Positions 1-8,514 of a DNA stretch of 64,000 bases are shown here, piece after piece (within the stretch, counting starts at the first letter, position 1; each line of letters opens with the position of its first letter). The notes beneath the pieces were generated by a model, which searched no databases, was not told the origin of the DNA, and worked only from the letters and a program-made list of their open reading frames with translations. The stretch covers positions 1 through 64,000 of the forward strand of contig DWWX01000018.1 in the NCBI GenBank assembly GCA_019119495.1, given 5' to 3'. The position numbers and the translations under genes were made by a program. This DNA is from Candidatus Gemmiger stercorigallinarum. Its GTDB lineage: Bacteria; Bacillota; Clostridia; Oscillospirales; Ruminococcaceae.

Positions 1-191
1 AAGGGGTACGCCGCATCCGTAAGGCGGCAGAGCCGCCAACGGCTGCGCAGCTGCGGCGCGCACGCCGCGAAAAAAGTGAAAAACACCTCACGGCCCGCAA
101 ACGTGCTTGCTGGCCGGCCCCATGGCCAGCAAGTGCGCTGCCGCGGGCCGCGGCCTGCTCGAACAAGTGCTTGCACTTGTTCGAAAATATG
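1..191. repeat. Inverted-repeat-rich intergenic stretch at window start
   Basis: No gene is supported here. The stretch holds stacked inverted repeats. A 26-bp near-perfect palindrome lies at 159-184 (12-bp arms around TT, arm TCGAACAAGTGC). A 10-bp repeat CTTGCTGGCC at 106-115 pairs with 124-133. GC-rich GCGGC/GCCGC stems fill 1-70. It follows the 3' end of the minus-strand MBL gene, so the palindrome may act as a 3' stabilising hairpin, but there is no clear U-tract on that strand. Confidence 0.5.
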
Positions 192-1784
192 TTATTTGTC
201 CCACTTTTCCACCAGCGCCTTGAGCTGGTCGGCGAATTTGGCCAGGTCCTTGTTGGCCCAGCCCCGGCTGCGGGAGATGAGGTTCGTGAGGGCCCGGCCC
301 GCCTCCTCCAGGCGGCGGTAGGCGGGGGAACCCAGGGCCTTGCGCGCCCGCTTGGGGGTCAGCTCCACTCCGGGGGCCAGCATCCGGTTCGTTGCCAGGT
401 CATAGACCTCCTCGTAGTTGGGCGCGTGGGCTGAGAGGCCCCTGTCCCGGAGGGTCTGGGCGTAGAGCTGGGTGACCTCCGCGTCCCCGTGGACCACAAA
501 GAACTCCTTGGGCTTGGGGGAGAAGTGCTCCGCCCAGGCCAGCAGGTGGCTGCGGTCGGCGTGGGAGCTCAGGCCCTTGAAGTTGACGATCTTGGCCCGG
601 ACGGCGATGGTCTCGCCAAAGAGCTTGACCTCGCTGGCCCCGTCCAGCAGGCGGCGGCCCAGGCTGCCCTCGGCCTGGTAGCCCACAAAGACCACCGCGC
701 ACTCGCCCCGCCAAAGGTTGTGCTTCAGGTGGTGGCGGATGCGCCCGGCGTCGCACATGCCGGAGGCCGACAGGATCACCTTGGGGCTGGGGTCGGCGTT
801 GATGGCCACCGAGTCCTCCTTGGTCTCGCTGATGCGCAGCCCCGGGAAGGACAGCGGGTTCTGGCCGCTGCGCACCAGGTCGAGGGCTTCCTGGTCAAAG
901 CATTCGCTGTAGTTTTCCCGGAAGATGGTGGTGGATTTGCTGGCCAGCGGGCTGTCCACATAGACCTCGAAATTGCCGTGGCCCCGGACCCGGTTTTCGG
1001 CCTTGATCTGGCGGATGAAATACAGCATCTCCTGGGTGCGGCCCACCGCAAAGCTGGGGATGACCACATTGCCGCCCCGGTCGAAGGTGCGCTGCAGCAC
1101 GGCGGCCAGCTCGCCCACATAGTCGGGCTTGGGGCCGTGGGACCGGTTGCCGTAGGTGGATTCCATGACCACATAGTCGGCTTCGGTCAGGTATTGGGGG
1201 TCCCGCAGCATCGGCTGGTTGGAGTTGCCGATGTCGCCGGAAAAGACGATGGTCTCGGTGCGGCCTTCCTCGGTGATGCGCAGGGTGATGGAGGAGCTGC
1301 CCAGCAGATGCCCCACATCGGTGAAGGTGGCCTGCACGCCGGGCAGCACCGCCACCGGTTTGCCGTAGGGCTGGGGGCGGAACTGCTCCATGACGGCCAG
1401 GGCGTCCTGCACGGTGTAGTCCGGCTCCACCGGTTCCCGGCCGCTGCGCTGGGCCTTGCGGTTTTTCCACTCGGCCTCCTGCTCCTGGATGTGGGCGGAG
1501 TCCTCCAGCATGATGTCACACAGGTCGGTGGTGGCGTCGGTGGCGTAGATGGGCCCGCGGTAGCCGTTTTTGTACAGGTAGGGCAGCCGGCCGGAGTGGT
1601 CGATGTGGGCGTGGGTCAGCAGCACCGCCTCGATCTCGCCGGGGGCGCAGGGCAGGTCCTCGTTTTCGTAGGTGTTGCGCCCCTGCTCCATGCCGCAGTC
1701 CACCAGGAAACGGTGGCCCGCGGCCTCCACCAGCGTACAGCTGCCGGTCACCTCATGGGCGGCGCCTAAAAAGGTCAGCTTCAT
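192..1784 (-). CDS. beta-CASP metallo-beta-lactamase fold RNase-like protein
   Basis: A 530-residue protein of the MBL-fold/beta-CASP family related to CPSF73/Ysh1 and bacterial RNA-processing nucleases. Near the N terminus it has the zinc motif THAHIDHSG. Later come the beta-CASP signatures SFAVGRTQEM and SGMCDAGRIRHHL and the RMMBL-type ending GLSSHADR...VVHGD. Family members are zinc-dependent nucleases acting on RNA in the cytoplasm; the exact substrate cannot be read here. The start is the ATG at 1784, which has AAAGGAG about 8 nt upstream; an in-frame ATG further upstream would run into the neighbouring gene and has no such site. The GH25 gene ends 64 nt upstream on the same strand. Confidence 0.9.
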   Translation of the reverse strand: MKLTFLGAAHEVTGSCTLVEAAGHRFLVDCGMEQGRNTYENEDLPCAPGEIEAVLLTHAHIDHSGRLPYLYKNGYRGPIYATDATTDLCDIMLEDSAHIQEQEAEWKNRKAQRSGREPVEPDYTVQDALAVMEQFRPQPYGKPVAVLPGVQATFTDVGHLLGSSSITLRITEEGRTETIVFSGDIGNSNQPMLRDPQYLTEADYVVMESTYGNRSHGPKPDYVGELAAVLQRTFDRGGNVVIPSFAVGRTQEMLYFIRQIKAENRVRGHGNFEVYVDSPLASKSTTIFRENYSECFDQEALDLVRSGQNPLSFPGLRISETKEDSVAINADPSPKVILSASGMCDAGRIRHHLKHNLWRGECAVVFVGYQAEGSLGRRLLDGASEVKLFGETIAVRAKIVNFKGLSSHADRSHLLAWAEHFSPKPKEFFVVHGDAEVTQLYAQTLRDRGLSAHAPNYEEVYDLATNRMLAPGVELTPKRARKALGSPAYRRLEEAGRALTNLISRSRGWANKDLAKFADQLKALVEKWDK

Positions 1785-1848
1785 GGCAAACGCTCCTTTT
1801 GTGTTGGATTTCCCGGCGCAGGCCGCCGGGTGCCGGCCGATAAGCCGC

Positions 1849-4527
1849 TCAGCTGCGGCCCGCGCCGAAGGTGGGCGCTTCGGGCAGGACGAAGGGCTGG
1901 GCAAAGTTCTCGGTGCGGTCGTTGATGTTCATACGGATATTCCAGAACGCATCCCCGTAGTCCTGCAGCACCGTGTAGTCCTGGTCGCTGAGGGTGCGCA
2001 GGGTGGCAGTGTCGGTGATGAGCAGCGCCGCGCCCTCGGCCTCATAGGGCACCAGGCTGTCGGTGTAGGTCTCGGTGACGGCGCCGCTGTCGATGAGCCG
2101 GGCCACGGCCTCGGCGGTGGTGTACACCAGCTGCAGCCGCTCGCCGGCGGGCAGGGCGTCCAGCAGCTGGCCGCGGGTGATCTCGCCGGGTTCCAGTTCG
2201 GTGACGCCGCCGGCCAGCGCGGTGAGGGGGGTGTCCTCGGTCAGGGTCAGGCCGGCCTCGGCGGCCAGGGCGGTCCAGTCGTCCCGGCTGCCGTCGGCGT
2301 AGGCCAGCCAGACTTCGGCCACAAAGTTGCCCCAGCTGATGGTGCGGGATGCCTCGGTGTTCTCCTCCATCGTGAAGAGGGTCTGGGCGCGGACGGTCTC
2401 GTCCCCGGTGCGCAGGGCGGCCAGTTCCCCGGCCGTGCTGTCGTAGGCCCGGCGGGCTTCGTCCGAAAGGCTGTCCCGCCGGCTCTGCAGGCTGGCGGCG
2501 GTGAGGGTGCCGGCGTCGGCGGCGGTGACGCTGCCGTCCGCCCCGAAGGTCAGGCTCAGCGCGGCGACGCCCTGCAGCCCGTCGGCGGCCTGCAGGACCG
2601 GGATGCCGCCCACCGTGCCGGACTCGGCCCCGGGGTCGGCGGTGATGATCGCATTGACCCCCAGCTCGGCCAGGGCGGCGGCGTCCAGCCGGGTCCCGGC
2701 GCCTGTCAGGCAGACGATGGCCTGGGCGCCTTCGGCCCGCAGGGCGGCCACCTGCTCGGCGGCGACGCGGGTCAGGTCCTCGGCGGTGACATCATTGGCA
2801 TGGGCGTAGACCCCGCCCTGGGCCAGCGAGAAGAAGCCGATGGTCTTGCCCGCCCGCTGGACCGTATGGTTCAGCCCGTTGGTGATGCGGTTGCGGCTCC
2901 AGGAAGTGGAGCGGTAGAACAGCGGGGTGCCGTCCTCCTTCTGCAGGGTGGAGGCCAGCGACGGGCCGCTGGTGACGGCGGCGTCCTCCACCAGGCGCTC
3001 GGTGCCGTAGGCAAGGTCGGCCGCGTCAAAGATCTGCAGGTCGTAGCCGGCGGCGTTGAAGGCGCTGGTCATGTCCATGCCGCCGGTCAGGCTGGTGTTG
3101 GCCGCCCCCTGCACGCTGTTGCCGGCGTCCAGCAGGATGCTGTCCGGGTCGCCGGCGTGCAGCGCCGCCACATCCGCCAGGCTGACGGTACCGTCATCGT
3201 CGGTGCCCTGCAGCCCGCCGGTGGCATAGACCGTGACGGTCACCGGGCCCACCCGCACCATCACATCGGCGGACTTGCGGCCGTCGGCCAGCGTGGCGGT
3301 GACGGTGCAGCTGCCGGCGCCTTTGGCCGTGACCACCCCTTTGCGGTTGACGGTGGCCACATTCTCGTCGCTGCTGGTCCAGAACACCCGCTGGCCGCCG
3401 GATTCCTCGGTGACCTCGTCGGTGGTCAGGGTGACCTTGTCCTTGACGTTGGGCAGCCAGAGGACGTTTTCATAGGTGTCGTTGGTGAAGCTGGGGTCGG
3501 CGCCGGCGGCCTTGGGGTCGGTGAAGCCGGTGATGAGCAGCTCTTCCATCCGGAAATCAATGTCCACCGTCTCGCTCTGGACGCCGTAGGCTTCGCCCGG
3601 CTCGGTGTAGGAAGCCTGCCAGAGGGTGTAAGGGCCGGTGTAGCCCAGGGTGGAGTTGAAGCGGGCGATCCAGAAATTGTCCCGCCAGGCATCGAAGGCC
3701 GGGTCGGTGAGCCGGGCGCGGGTCCAGTTCAGCGAGGCGTAGATGCCCTGTTCGCCGGTGTAGCCGTAGCTTTCCAGCTGGTCGAAGAAGGCGGCGGTCA
3801 GCGCGGCCATCTCCTCGGGGAAAAGGCCGGTGATGGCCTTGTCCTCCAGGTCATAGTAGACCGGCAGGCTCAGCTGGTAGGGCTTGGAGGTATAGTCCTT
3901 GAGGCCCTCGTGGTCGGGGGCCTTGAGGCCCAGCAGCCGGGCCACATGGTCGGCTTCGCTGCGGGCCTGCTCCTCGGTGGTGGCGTAGGAATACAGGTAG
4001 GTGCCGAAGGGGATGCCCAGGCGGGTACACTCATCGGCGTTGTACTCCCAGGTCTCGTCGTCCTGGTTGTACTCGCCCTCGCCGTTCCACTCGCTGCCGT
4101 AGCCGCAGCGGATCAGGGCAAACTCCACCCCGTTGGCCCGGGCCTGTTCCCAGTCCACCTGGCCCTGGTATTTGGACACGTCGATGCCCTTGGAGGTGGC
4201 GGCGAGGATGACCTCGCCGGCGTCGTTGAAGTAGTAGCCGTTGGCGTTCTTCATCCAGGCGCCGGCGCTCTGCCCCACATCCGGCACGGCCGGGGCCTGG
4301 GGCCCCCGGTCCCGCCCGGCCAGAAAGACGATGAGGCCGGTCAGCGCCACGGCCAATACGCACAGTGCGCCCAGGGCGACGGCCCGGCGGCGCGGGTCGG
4401 GGCACTTTCTGCGGCCGGGCCGGGGCGGGCGGCCGGCCCCGGGCGCCGGGGCGGGCGTCTTCGGGCCGGCGGGGCGGCGGGTATAGGGTACGCGGTCGTT
4501 CGGCAAATTTCTCACCCCTGTGTTCAT
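1849..4527 (-). CDS. Membrane-anchored GH25 lysozyme with Big_2 and 5'-nucleotidase-like domains
   Basis: An 892-residue surface protein. Residues 1-49 are basic and proline-rich, 50-70 form one membrane segment, and about 113-330 are a glycoside hydrolase 25 (Lyz-like muramidase) domain with GIDVSKYQG and the catalytic-type PVYYDLED stretch. About 350-430 is a bacterial Ig-like (Big_2) domain ending near TVTATLADG. The rest (about 440-892) resembles a 5'-nucleotidase/metallophosphatase region with LLDAGNSVQG and ITRGQLLDALP. GH25 enzymes cut peptidoglycan, so a role in wall turnover outside the membrane is likely. The ATG at 4527 has no clear Shine-Dalgarno; a TTG at 4506 is preceded by AGGGGTGAG and may be the true start. 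Confidence 0.85.
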   Translation of the reverse strand: MNTGVRNLPNDRVPYTRRPAGPKTPAPAPGAGRPPRPGRRKCPDPRRRAVALGALCVLAVALTGLIVFLAGRDRGPQAPAVPDVGQSAGAWMKNANGYYFNDAGEVILAATSKGIDVSKYQGQVDWEQARANGVEFALIRCGYGSEWNGEGEYNQDDETWEYNADECTRLGIPFGTYLYSYATTEEQARSEADHVARLLGLKAPDHEGLKDYTSKPYQLSLPVYYDLEDKAITGLFPEEMAALTAAFFDQLESYGYTGEQGIYASLNWTRARLTDPAFDAWRDNFWIARFNSTLGYTGPYTLWQASYTEPGEAYGVQSETVDIDFRMEELLITGFTDPKAAGADPSFTNDTYENVLWLPNVKDKVTLTTDEVTEESGGQRVFWTSSDENVATVNRKGVVTAKGAGSCTVTATLADGRKSADVMVRVGPVTVTVYATGGLQGTDDDGTVSLADVAALHAGDPDSILLDAGNSVQGAANTSLTGGMDMTSAFNAAGYDLQIFDAADLAYGTERLVEDAAVTSGPSLASTLQKEDGTPLFYRSTSWSRNRITNGLNHTVQRAGKTIGFFSLAQGGVYAHANDVTAEDLTRVAAEQVAALRAEGAQAIVCLTGAGTRLDAAALAELGVNAIITADPGAESGTVGGIPVLQAADGLQGVAALSLTFGADGSVTAADAGTLTAASLQSRRDSLSDEARRAYDSTAGELAALRTGDETVRAQTLFTMEENTEASRTISWGNFVAEVWLAYADGSRDDWTALAAEAGLTLTEDTPLTALAGGVTELEPGEITRGQLLDALPAGERLQLVYTTAEAVARLIDSGAVTETYTDSLVPYEAEGAALLITDTATLRTLSDQDYTVLQDYGDAFWNIRMNINDRTENFAQPFVLPEAPTFGAGRS

Positions 4528-4747
4528 TGGCTGCGCCGGGCGCGCCGGCGTCAGGTTTTGTCATTTTTCGTTACCTCTATGGTATCATTTTGTCAAACAA
4601 ATTACAATCATGTACCCGGAGCAGACCGCCAAAAAATTCAGGGGCGCCGCCCGCCGGCCCCGGCCGGCGGACCGGCAAACGCCGGCCCGATGCCCTTTCG
4701 CGCCCGGCGGCCCCGCCGCAGCCCGCCGGCCCGGCCGGCAGAATCTG

Positions 4748-4780
4748 GCAAAAAAAGCCGGCCCCGCGGCGGGCCGGCTC
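4748..4780 (-). terminator. Rho-independent terminator of the DUF4153/4173 operon
   Basis: On the minus strand a 9-bp stem (AGCCGGCCC at 4756-4764 with its complement at 4771-4779) is followed by seven U residues. It lies about 300 nt beyond the end of the 5081-6658 gene, so the transcript would carry a long 3' tail through the inverted repeats between. Confidence 0.75.
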
Positions 4781-5080
4781 AGATTGTCGAAAAAATCTAA
4801 AATCGTCGCCGTCGGCGGACATGCGCCGACGACGGCGACACCGACAGGGAAATTTTGCGGCAAATTGTGTGCGAGGAACGAAGTGACGAGTGCGCGATTT
4901 GACGTAAAATTTTGTCGAAGGGGATACACAAGGGGAAACAGACGCGTTAGGCAATCGCCGTGCGCGGCTGTTGCCCCTTGTGCAGCGTGTCGAGTTTCTC
5001 GACACGCTCAGACGGCCCTGCGGCGGGCCGGCTTATGGTATTGGCGTATCAGGAAAGTTCAGAATGTTTTGCCGCCGGCA
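4781..5080. repeat. Intergenic block of three nested inverted repeats
   Basis: Three hairpin-capable repeats lie in about 200 bp without a gene. An imperfect GTCGCCGTC palindrome sits at about 4804-4839. CACAAGGGG at 4927-4935 pairs with CCCCTTGTG at 4974-4982. A perfect 11-bp hairpin AGCGTGTCGAG sits at 4984-4994 with its complement at 4998-5008. The block is part of the transcript downstream of the 5081-6658 gene. It may be a REP-like element or a structured RNA; no coding potential is convincing. Confidence 0.5.
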
Positions 5081-6658
5081 TCAGGATTCCTCCTGCCAGA
5101 GCCAGTCCTGGCAGGCCCATTCGTCCTGCGAATCCTCGGCGGGCAGGTCCAGGGTGCGCAGCCGGTCCCGGACCCGGGCGGTCAGTTCCTGCCGCCCGCC
5201 CCAGTCACAGCAGCCGCCCAGCAGCAGCCAGTCCACCGTCTGGGTCTGGCCGGCGGCCAGCCGGTCCAGGTGGACGTTCACGCACAGCCCCTCCAGGTCG
5301 GCACAGCAGAGCAGGCTGAAGCTGAGCGCCAGCACCGCCACCGTGATGCGCACCGCCTGGATGCGCCGGAACAGCCGCACCAGCGCCAGCACACAGCCCA
5401 GCCCCAGCACCATCAGGAACCAGGCGGACAGGATGCGCCGGGGGGTGGGGCCGTACAGCGCGATGTACAGCCCCAGCTTGGCGGCGGCCAGCGCCGCAAA
5501 GGCCAGCCCGAAGCCGGCGAACACCGCAAGCCCGGCCCGGTCCCGGCCCGGGGCGTCGGCCGGGCAGGGGCAGAGGAAGTGGACCGCCGCCAGCACCGCA
5601 AAGTTCAGCAGCAGGATGCGGCAGAGCTGCCAGAACCCTTCCACCGCAAAGGTGGAGACCTCCAGCGGGGTCAGCGGCACCGGCGCACCCAGCGCGGCGG
5701 CGAACTCGGCCGCCTGCACGGCGAAGAAGAGCGCATAGACCAGGCACAGCCCGCCCACCGCCAGCCGGGCGGTGAGCCGCGGCAGCCGGGGGCATCGCCC
5801 CAGCCAGGCGTAGACCTGCGCTTCGGCCACCGGCGGGGCCTTGCGGCGCAGCCCGCCGCCCGCCAGGCCGAAGAGCCAGGCCCCCACCGGCAGCGACAGG
5901 GCCAGGTAAAAAGCCTGCTCAAACAGGCGCACCAGGGTCCGGTCGTCCAGCCGGGGCCAGCGCAGCCACCGGTCCATCAGGGCGCCGAAGCCGGCGTCGG
6001 CGGCCGAGAGCTCCCCCAGGGCGTAGCCGCCCAGCAGCAGCGCCAGCACAAGGCCGGCGGCCAGTTCCCACCGGCGGCGCCGTCGGTCCGGGCCCATCCG
6101 GCCGGCGCGGCGGCGGTACGCCCCCTTGAGCCCCCGCCACAGCAGCTGCAGCCGCAGCAGGAAGTTGCCGAAGGGCAGCGTGAACAGCCCGGCGACGCCG
6201 TCCAGCAGCACCATCGCGTTGGCCCGGCCCGCGGCCTGCATCCCGGTGGCGGCCAGGGTCCAGTAGATGGCGGTCAGGTGCCAGGCCAGCCCCTGGCAGA
6301 TCCCCAGCGGCCCGGCGTGGGCGCCCCACAGCGCGGCGGCCAGCCCCTGCAGCACCCAGCACGCCCCCCAGAAAGGCGCGTTGCCGCCGGCCTTGCGCCC
6401 CAGCGCCCGGGCCATGGCCAGGACCGCCGCCATGTACAAAAGCGGAAAGACCGCCCAGGGCCAGGTGCCGCTGCCGAAGACAAGGACCCGGGTGTAAAAC
6501 CAGGCCAGCGGATAACTGAGGACCGCGGCCCACCCCCAGACCCGTCGGGGCCCCGGCAGGGCGGCGAGGGGATCGGGCGCGGCGGCGTTGGCCGGTGAAA
6601 CAGGCGCAGGGGAAGAAAGGGGACGCCCGGCGCCCTCTTTGGCTGTAGGTTCCATCAT
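5081..6658 (-). CDS. DUF4153/DUF4173-type polytopic membrane protein
   Basis: A 525-residue integral membrane protein with a Pro/Ala-rich cytoplasmic N terminus and about ten hydrophobic segments. The best landmark is the stretch around YGPTPRRILSAWF followed by LVRLFRRIQ, and then LEGLCVNVHLDRL near the C terminus. These match DUF4153/DUF4173 proteins of Firmicutes, which have no established function. The start at 6658 is the first of two ATGs behind AGGAGG; the second (6655) is equally possible. It sits 12 nt downstream of a small XRE regulator and a DUF2975 protein on the same strand, a combination that looks like one regulated membrane operon. Confidence 0.8.
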   Translation of the reverse strand: MMEPTAKEGAGRPLSSPAPVSPANAAAPDPLAALPGPRRVWGWAAVLSYPLAWFYTRVLVFGSGTWPWAVFPLLYMAAVLAMARALGRKAGGNAPFWGACWVLQGLAAALWGAHAGPLGICQGLAWHLTAIYWTLAATGMQAAGRANAMVLLDGVAGLFTLPFGNFLLRLQLLWRGLKGAYRRRAGRMGPDRRRRRWELAAGLVLALLLGGYALGELSAADAGFGALMDRWLRWPRLDDRTLVRLFEQAFYLALSLPVGAWLFGLAGGGLRRKAPPVAEAQVYAWLGRCPRLPRLTARLAVGGLCLVYALFFAVQAAEFAAALGAPVPLTPLEVSTFAVEGFWQLCRILLLNFAVLAAVHFLCPCPADAPGRDRAGLAVFAGFGLAFAALAAAKLGLYIALYGPTPRRILSAWFLMVLGLGCVLALVRLFRRIQAVRITVAVLALSFSLLCCADLEGLCVNVHLDRLAAGQTQTVDWLLLGGCCDWGGRQELTARVRDRLRTLDLPAEDSQDEWACQDWLWQEES

Positions 6659-6670
6659 GGATCCTCCTTT

Positions 6671-6886
6671 TTATGTAGCGTCATCCGGGGTGTATTCCAG
6701 AATGTCCCCGGGCTGGCAGTCAAGGGCCCTGCACAGTGCTTCCAGCGTGGTGAAGCGCACGGCCTTGGCCTTGTTGTTTTTCAGGATGGACAGGTTGGCC
6801 GGGGTGATGCCGACCATTTCGGCCAGCTCCCCGGCGCCGATGCGGCGCTTGGCCATCATCACGTCCAGGTTGACACGGATGGGCAC
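6671..6886 (-). CDS. Small XRE/Cro-type helix-turn-helix regulator
   Basis: A 71-residue protein that is almost entirely one Cro/C1-type HTH: MMAKRRIGAGELAEMVGIT, then ANLSILKNNKAKAVRF and LEALCRALDCQPGDIL. This matches the YozG-like regulators usually paired with DUF2975 membrane proteins. It starts with GTG at 6886, 7-8 nt after AAAGGAGG. That ribosome site overlaps the stop region of the DUF2975 gene upstream, so the two are probably translationally coupled. It likely binds the operon promoter around 7420-7493. Confidence 0.9.
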   Translation of the reverse strand: MPIRVNLDVMMAKRRIGAGELAEMVGITPANLSILKNNKAKAVRFTTLEALCRALDCQPGDILEYTPDDAT

Positions 6887-6898
6887 GGCACGCCTCCT

Positions 6899-7387
6899 TT
6901 ACACCGTCAGGTCCAGTTCGTCCTTCATCCGGACGGCCTGGGCAAAGGTATTTTTCAGCACCTGGACGATGAGCGCCATGAACCCCGCCGCAATGCCCAT
7001 ACAGGCGAAGGGGAAATAGAGCACCGCCCCGGCCGGGATACAGATGACCGCCGCCAGCGCGCAGCACAGCGCGATGCGCCGCAGGGCCCGGACGTTTTCG
7101 GCGACGAAGACCGCCCCCTTCTCCACCCGGCCCAGCAGCCGGAACAGGTTGAAGAGCATCCACAAAGCCAGCGCGGCCAGCAGATACCCCAGCCCCAGCA
7201 TGACCCAGCGCACGGCAGGCCCGCTGACGGCCACCCGCCCCCGGGCGATGAGCCAGTCCACAATGGCCGGGCCGCCCAGCGCAACGGCCACGCAGACCGC
7301 GAACACCCCCACCGTGACCAGGCGGGTGAGCACGATGCTCCTGTGTTCGTCCCAGAGCGGGCGGCGGGGTGCAGACGAATTTGGCAT
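6899..7387 (-). CDS. DUF2975 family membrane protein
   Basis: A 162-residue protein with four hydrophobic segments (LVTVGVFAVCVAVALGG; WVMLGLGYLLAALALWMLF; IALCCALAAVICIPAGAVL; ACMGIAAGFMALIVQVL) and the family hallmark FNLFRLLGRVEKGAVFVAENV. DUF2975 proteins are of unknown function and nearly always precede a small XRE regulator, as here. The start is the ATG at 7387 behind GGAGGAG, not the longer open frame that runs upstream through the promoter. First gene of a three-gene minus-strand operon (DUF2975, XRE, DUF4153/4173). Confidence 0.85.
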   Translation of the reverse strand: MPNSSAPRRPLWDEHRSIVLTRLVTVGVFAVCVAVALGGPAIVDWLIARGRVAVSGPAVRWVMLGLGYLLAALALWMLFNLFRLLGRVEKGAVFVAENVRALRRIALCCALAAVICIPAGAVLYFPFACMGIAAGFMALIVQVLKNTFAQAVRMKDELDLTV

Positions 7388-7419
7388 ACACAACTCCTCC
7401 CTTTTGCTTCCATGGCAGC

Positions 7420-7448
7420 AGTATAACACAGCGGATATTGTTTTGCAA
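7420..7448 (-). promoter_or_regulatory. Sigma-A promoter of the DUF2975/XRE operon
   Basis: On the minus strand TTGCAA (7443-7448), a 17-nt spacer and TATACT (7420-7425), about 30 nt before the DUF2975 start. Just upstream, two ATATCG half sites at 7467-7472 and 7488-7493 lie 21 bp apart in an A/T-rich tract, a plausible operator for the XRE protein. Confidence 0.75.
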
Positions 7449-7505
7449 GATGTTTTTATTGTTTTTCGATATAATTTTTTCGTTCTGCGATATTCCGCCG
7501 GCCGG

Positions 7506-8375
7506 TCACAGCATCTTGTTGCGGCGGCAGTACCACAGCCCGCCCAGCGCCAGCAGCGCACAGGCGCAGCCCACCGCCGGATACCCCCAGGGCACCGAGG
7601 GGGCCAGCATCCCGGGGAAGTTCATGCCGTACCAGCCGGTGACCAGGCTCAGGGGCAGGAACACCGTGGTGAGCACGGTGAGCCAGGTGGCCACCTGGGT
7701 CTGGCGCAGTTCCAGTCGGGCGTGGTAGAGCTGCCACAACTGCAGGATGGTGGCCCGCAGCGCCTCGGCTTCGTCCCGCAGCTGGGCGGCCCGGGCCGCA
7801 AACCGCCCCCAGCCGGCCCGCTGCCCCCGGGTGAGCAGCCCGGCCGGGTCAGCCTGCAGGTCCTGGGCCAGATGGGCCAGCCCCGCACAGCCCACATGCA
7901 GCGCGGCCAGGGCCCGGCGCTCGGCCAGGGCGGCGGACTCGAACCCCCGCAGACTGCCCCGCTCCAGCGTTTCCTCCAGCCTGTCCAGCCGCTGTTCCAG
8001 CGCCTGCAGCGCCGGGGCGGCGGTCTCGGCCCGGCGGGCCAGCAGGGCCAGCAGCACCCCGGCCGGGCCGGCGGGGGCGGCGTCCAGCGGCAGGTCGGTC
8101 AGGGCGGGCGGGGTCTCGGCCGCCAGCCACAGGGCCCGGTCATCCAGCCAGAAGGCCAGTTTCTCCCCGCCCGGCCCGGGCAGGCAGGCCAGTCCCAGCA
8201 GGCAGTCCGGGTACTGGACCACCCGGCTGCCGCCCTCCTGCAGCAGCCGGGCCAGCGCCCCGCACAGCGCCGGGGCGCCGGGGCCGGTCAGCTCCGCCGG
8301 GCGCAGCACCCGCACCGCGCCTTCCGGCCCCGGGTGCAGGCGGCCGGTCTTCGGGTCGATGGCATATCGCCGCAT
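7506..8375 (-). CDS. CorA-family divalent cation transporter
   Basis: A 289-residue CorA-type protein. A cytoplasmic alpha/beta part is followed by long charged helices (LQALEQRLDRLEETLERG; AAQLRDEAEALRATILQLW) and two C-terminal membrane segments. The first ends in the diagnostic pore motif YGMNF, which carries the GMN selectivity signature. CorA pentamers import Mg2+ or related ions across the membrane. The protein is shorter at its N terminus than typical 310-370 residue members. The start is the ATG at 8375 behind AAAGGGGGAG. It lies downstream of the rlmD-like gene with a terminator hairpin between, so it is probably transcribed separately. Confidence 0.88.
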   Translation of the reverse strand: MRRYAIDPKTGRLHPGPEGAVRVLRPAELTGPGAPALCGALARLLQEGGSRVVQYPDCLLGLACLPGPGGEKLAFWLDDRALWLAAETPPALTDLPLDAAPAGPAGVLLALLARRAETAAPALQALEQRLDRLEETLERGSLRGFESAALAERRALAALHVGCAGLAHLAQDLQADPAGLLTRGQRAGWGRFAARAAQLRDEAEALRATILQLWQLYHARLELRQTQVATWLTVLTTVFLPLSLVTGWYGMNFPGMLAPSVPWGYPAVGCACALLALGGLWYCRRNKML

Positions 8376-8438
8376 CCAAACTCCCCCTTTCCTCTGGTTT
8401 CCAGTATGGCCCGCGGCGCCCGCCGGCAGACAGCAAAC

Positions 8439-8488
8439 GTCCCCCGCCCCGGCGTGTCGGTCGTTTCGGCACGCACAGGCGGGGGACG
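8439..8488 (-). terminator. Terminator hairpin after the rlmD-like gene
   Basis: An 11-bp stem, CGTCCCCCGCC at 8439-8449 with 8478-8488, with a GC-rich inner stem. It lies between the rlmD-like stop and the corA-type start; the U-tract on the minus strand is weak (GTTTGCTGTCT). Confidence 0.55.
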
Positions 8489-8514
8489 CTTTGTTTTGAT
8501 GCGGCGGGCCGCCC

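Noticed and set aside
1672-4800. A 1042-codon open frame on the plus strand
   Set aside because: It is antisense to the GH25 and MBL genes, has Gly/Ala/Gln-rich low-complexity translation and no ribosome site; an artefact of high GC content.
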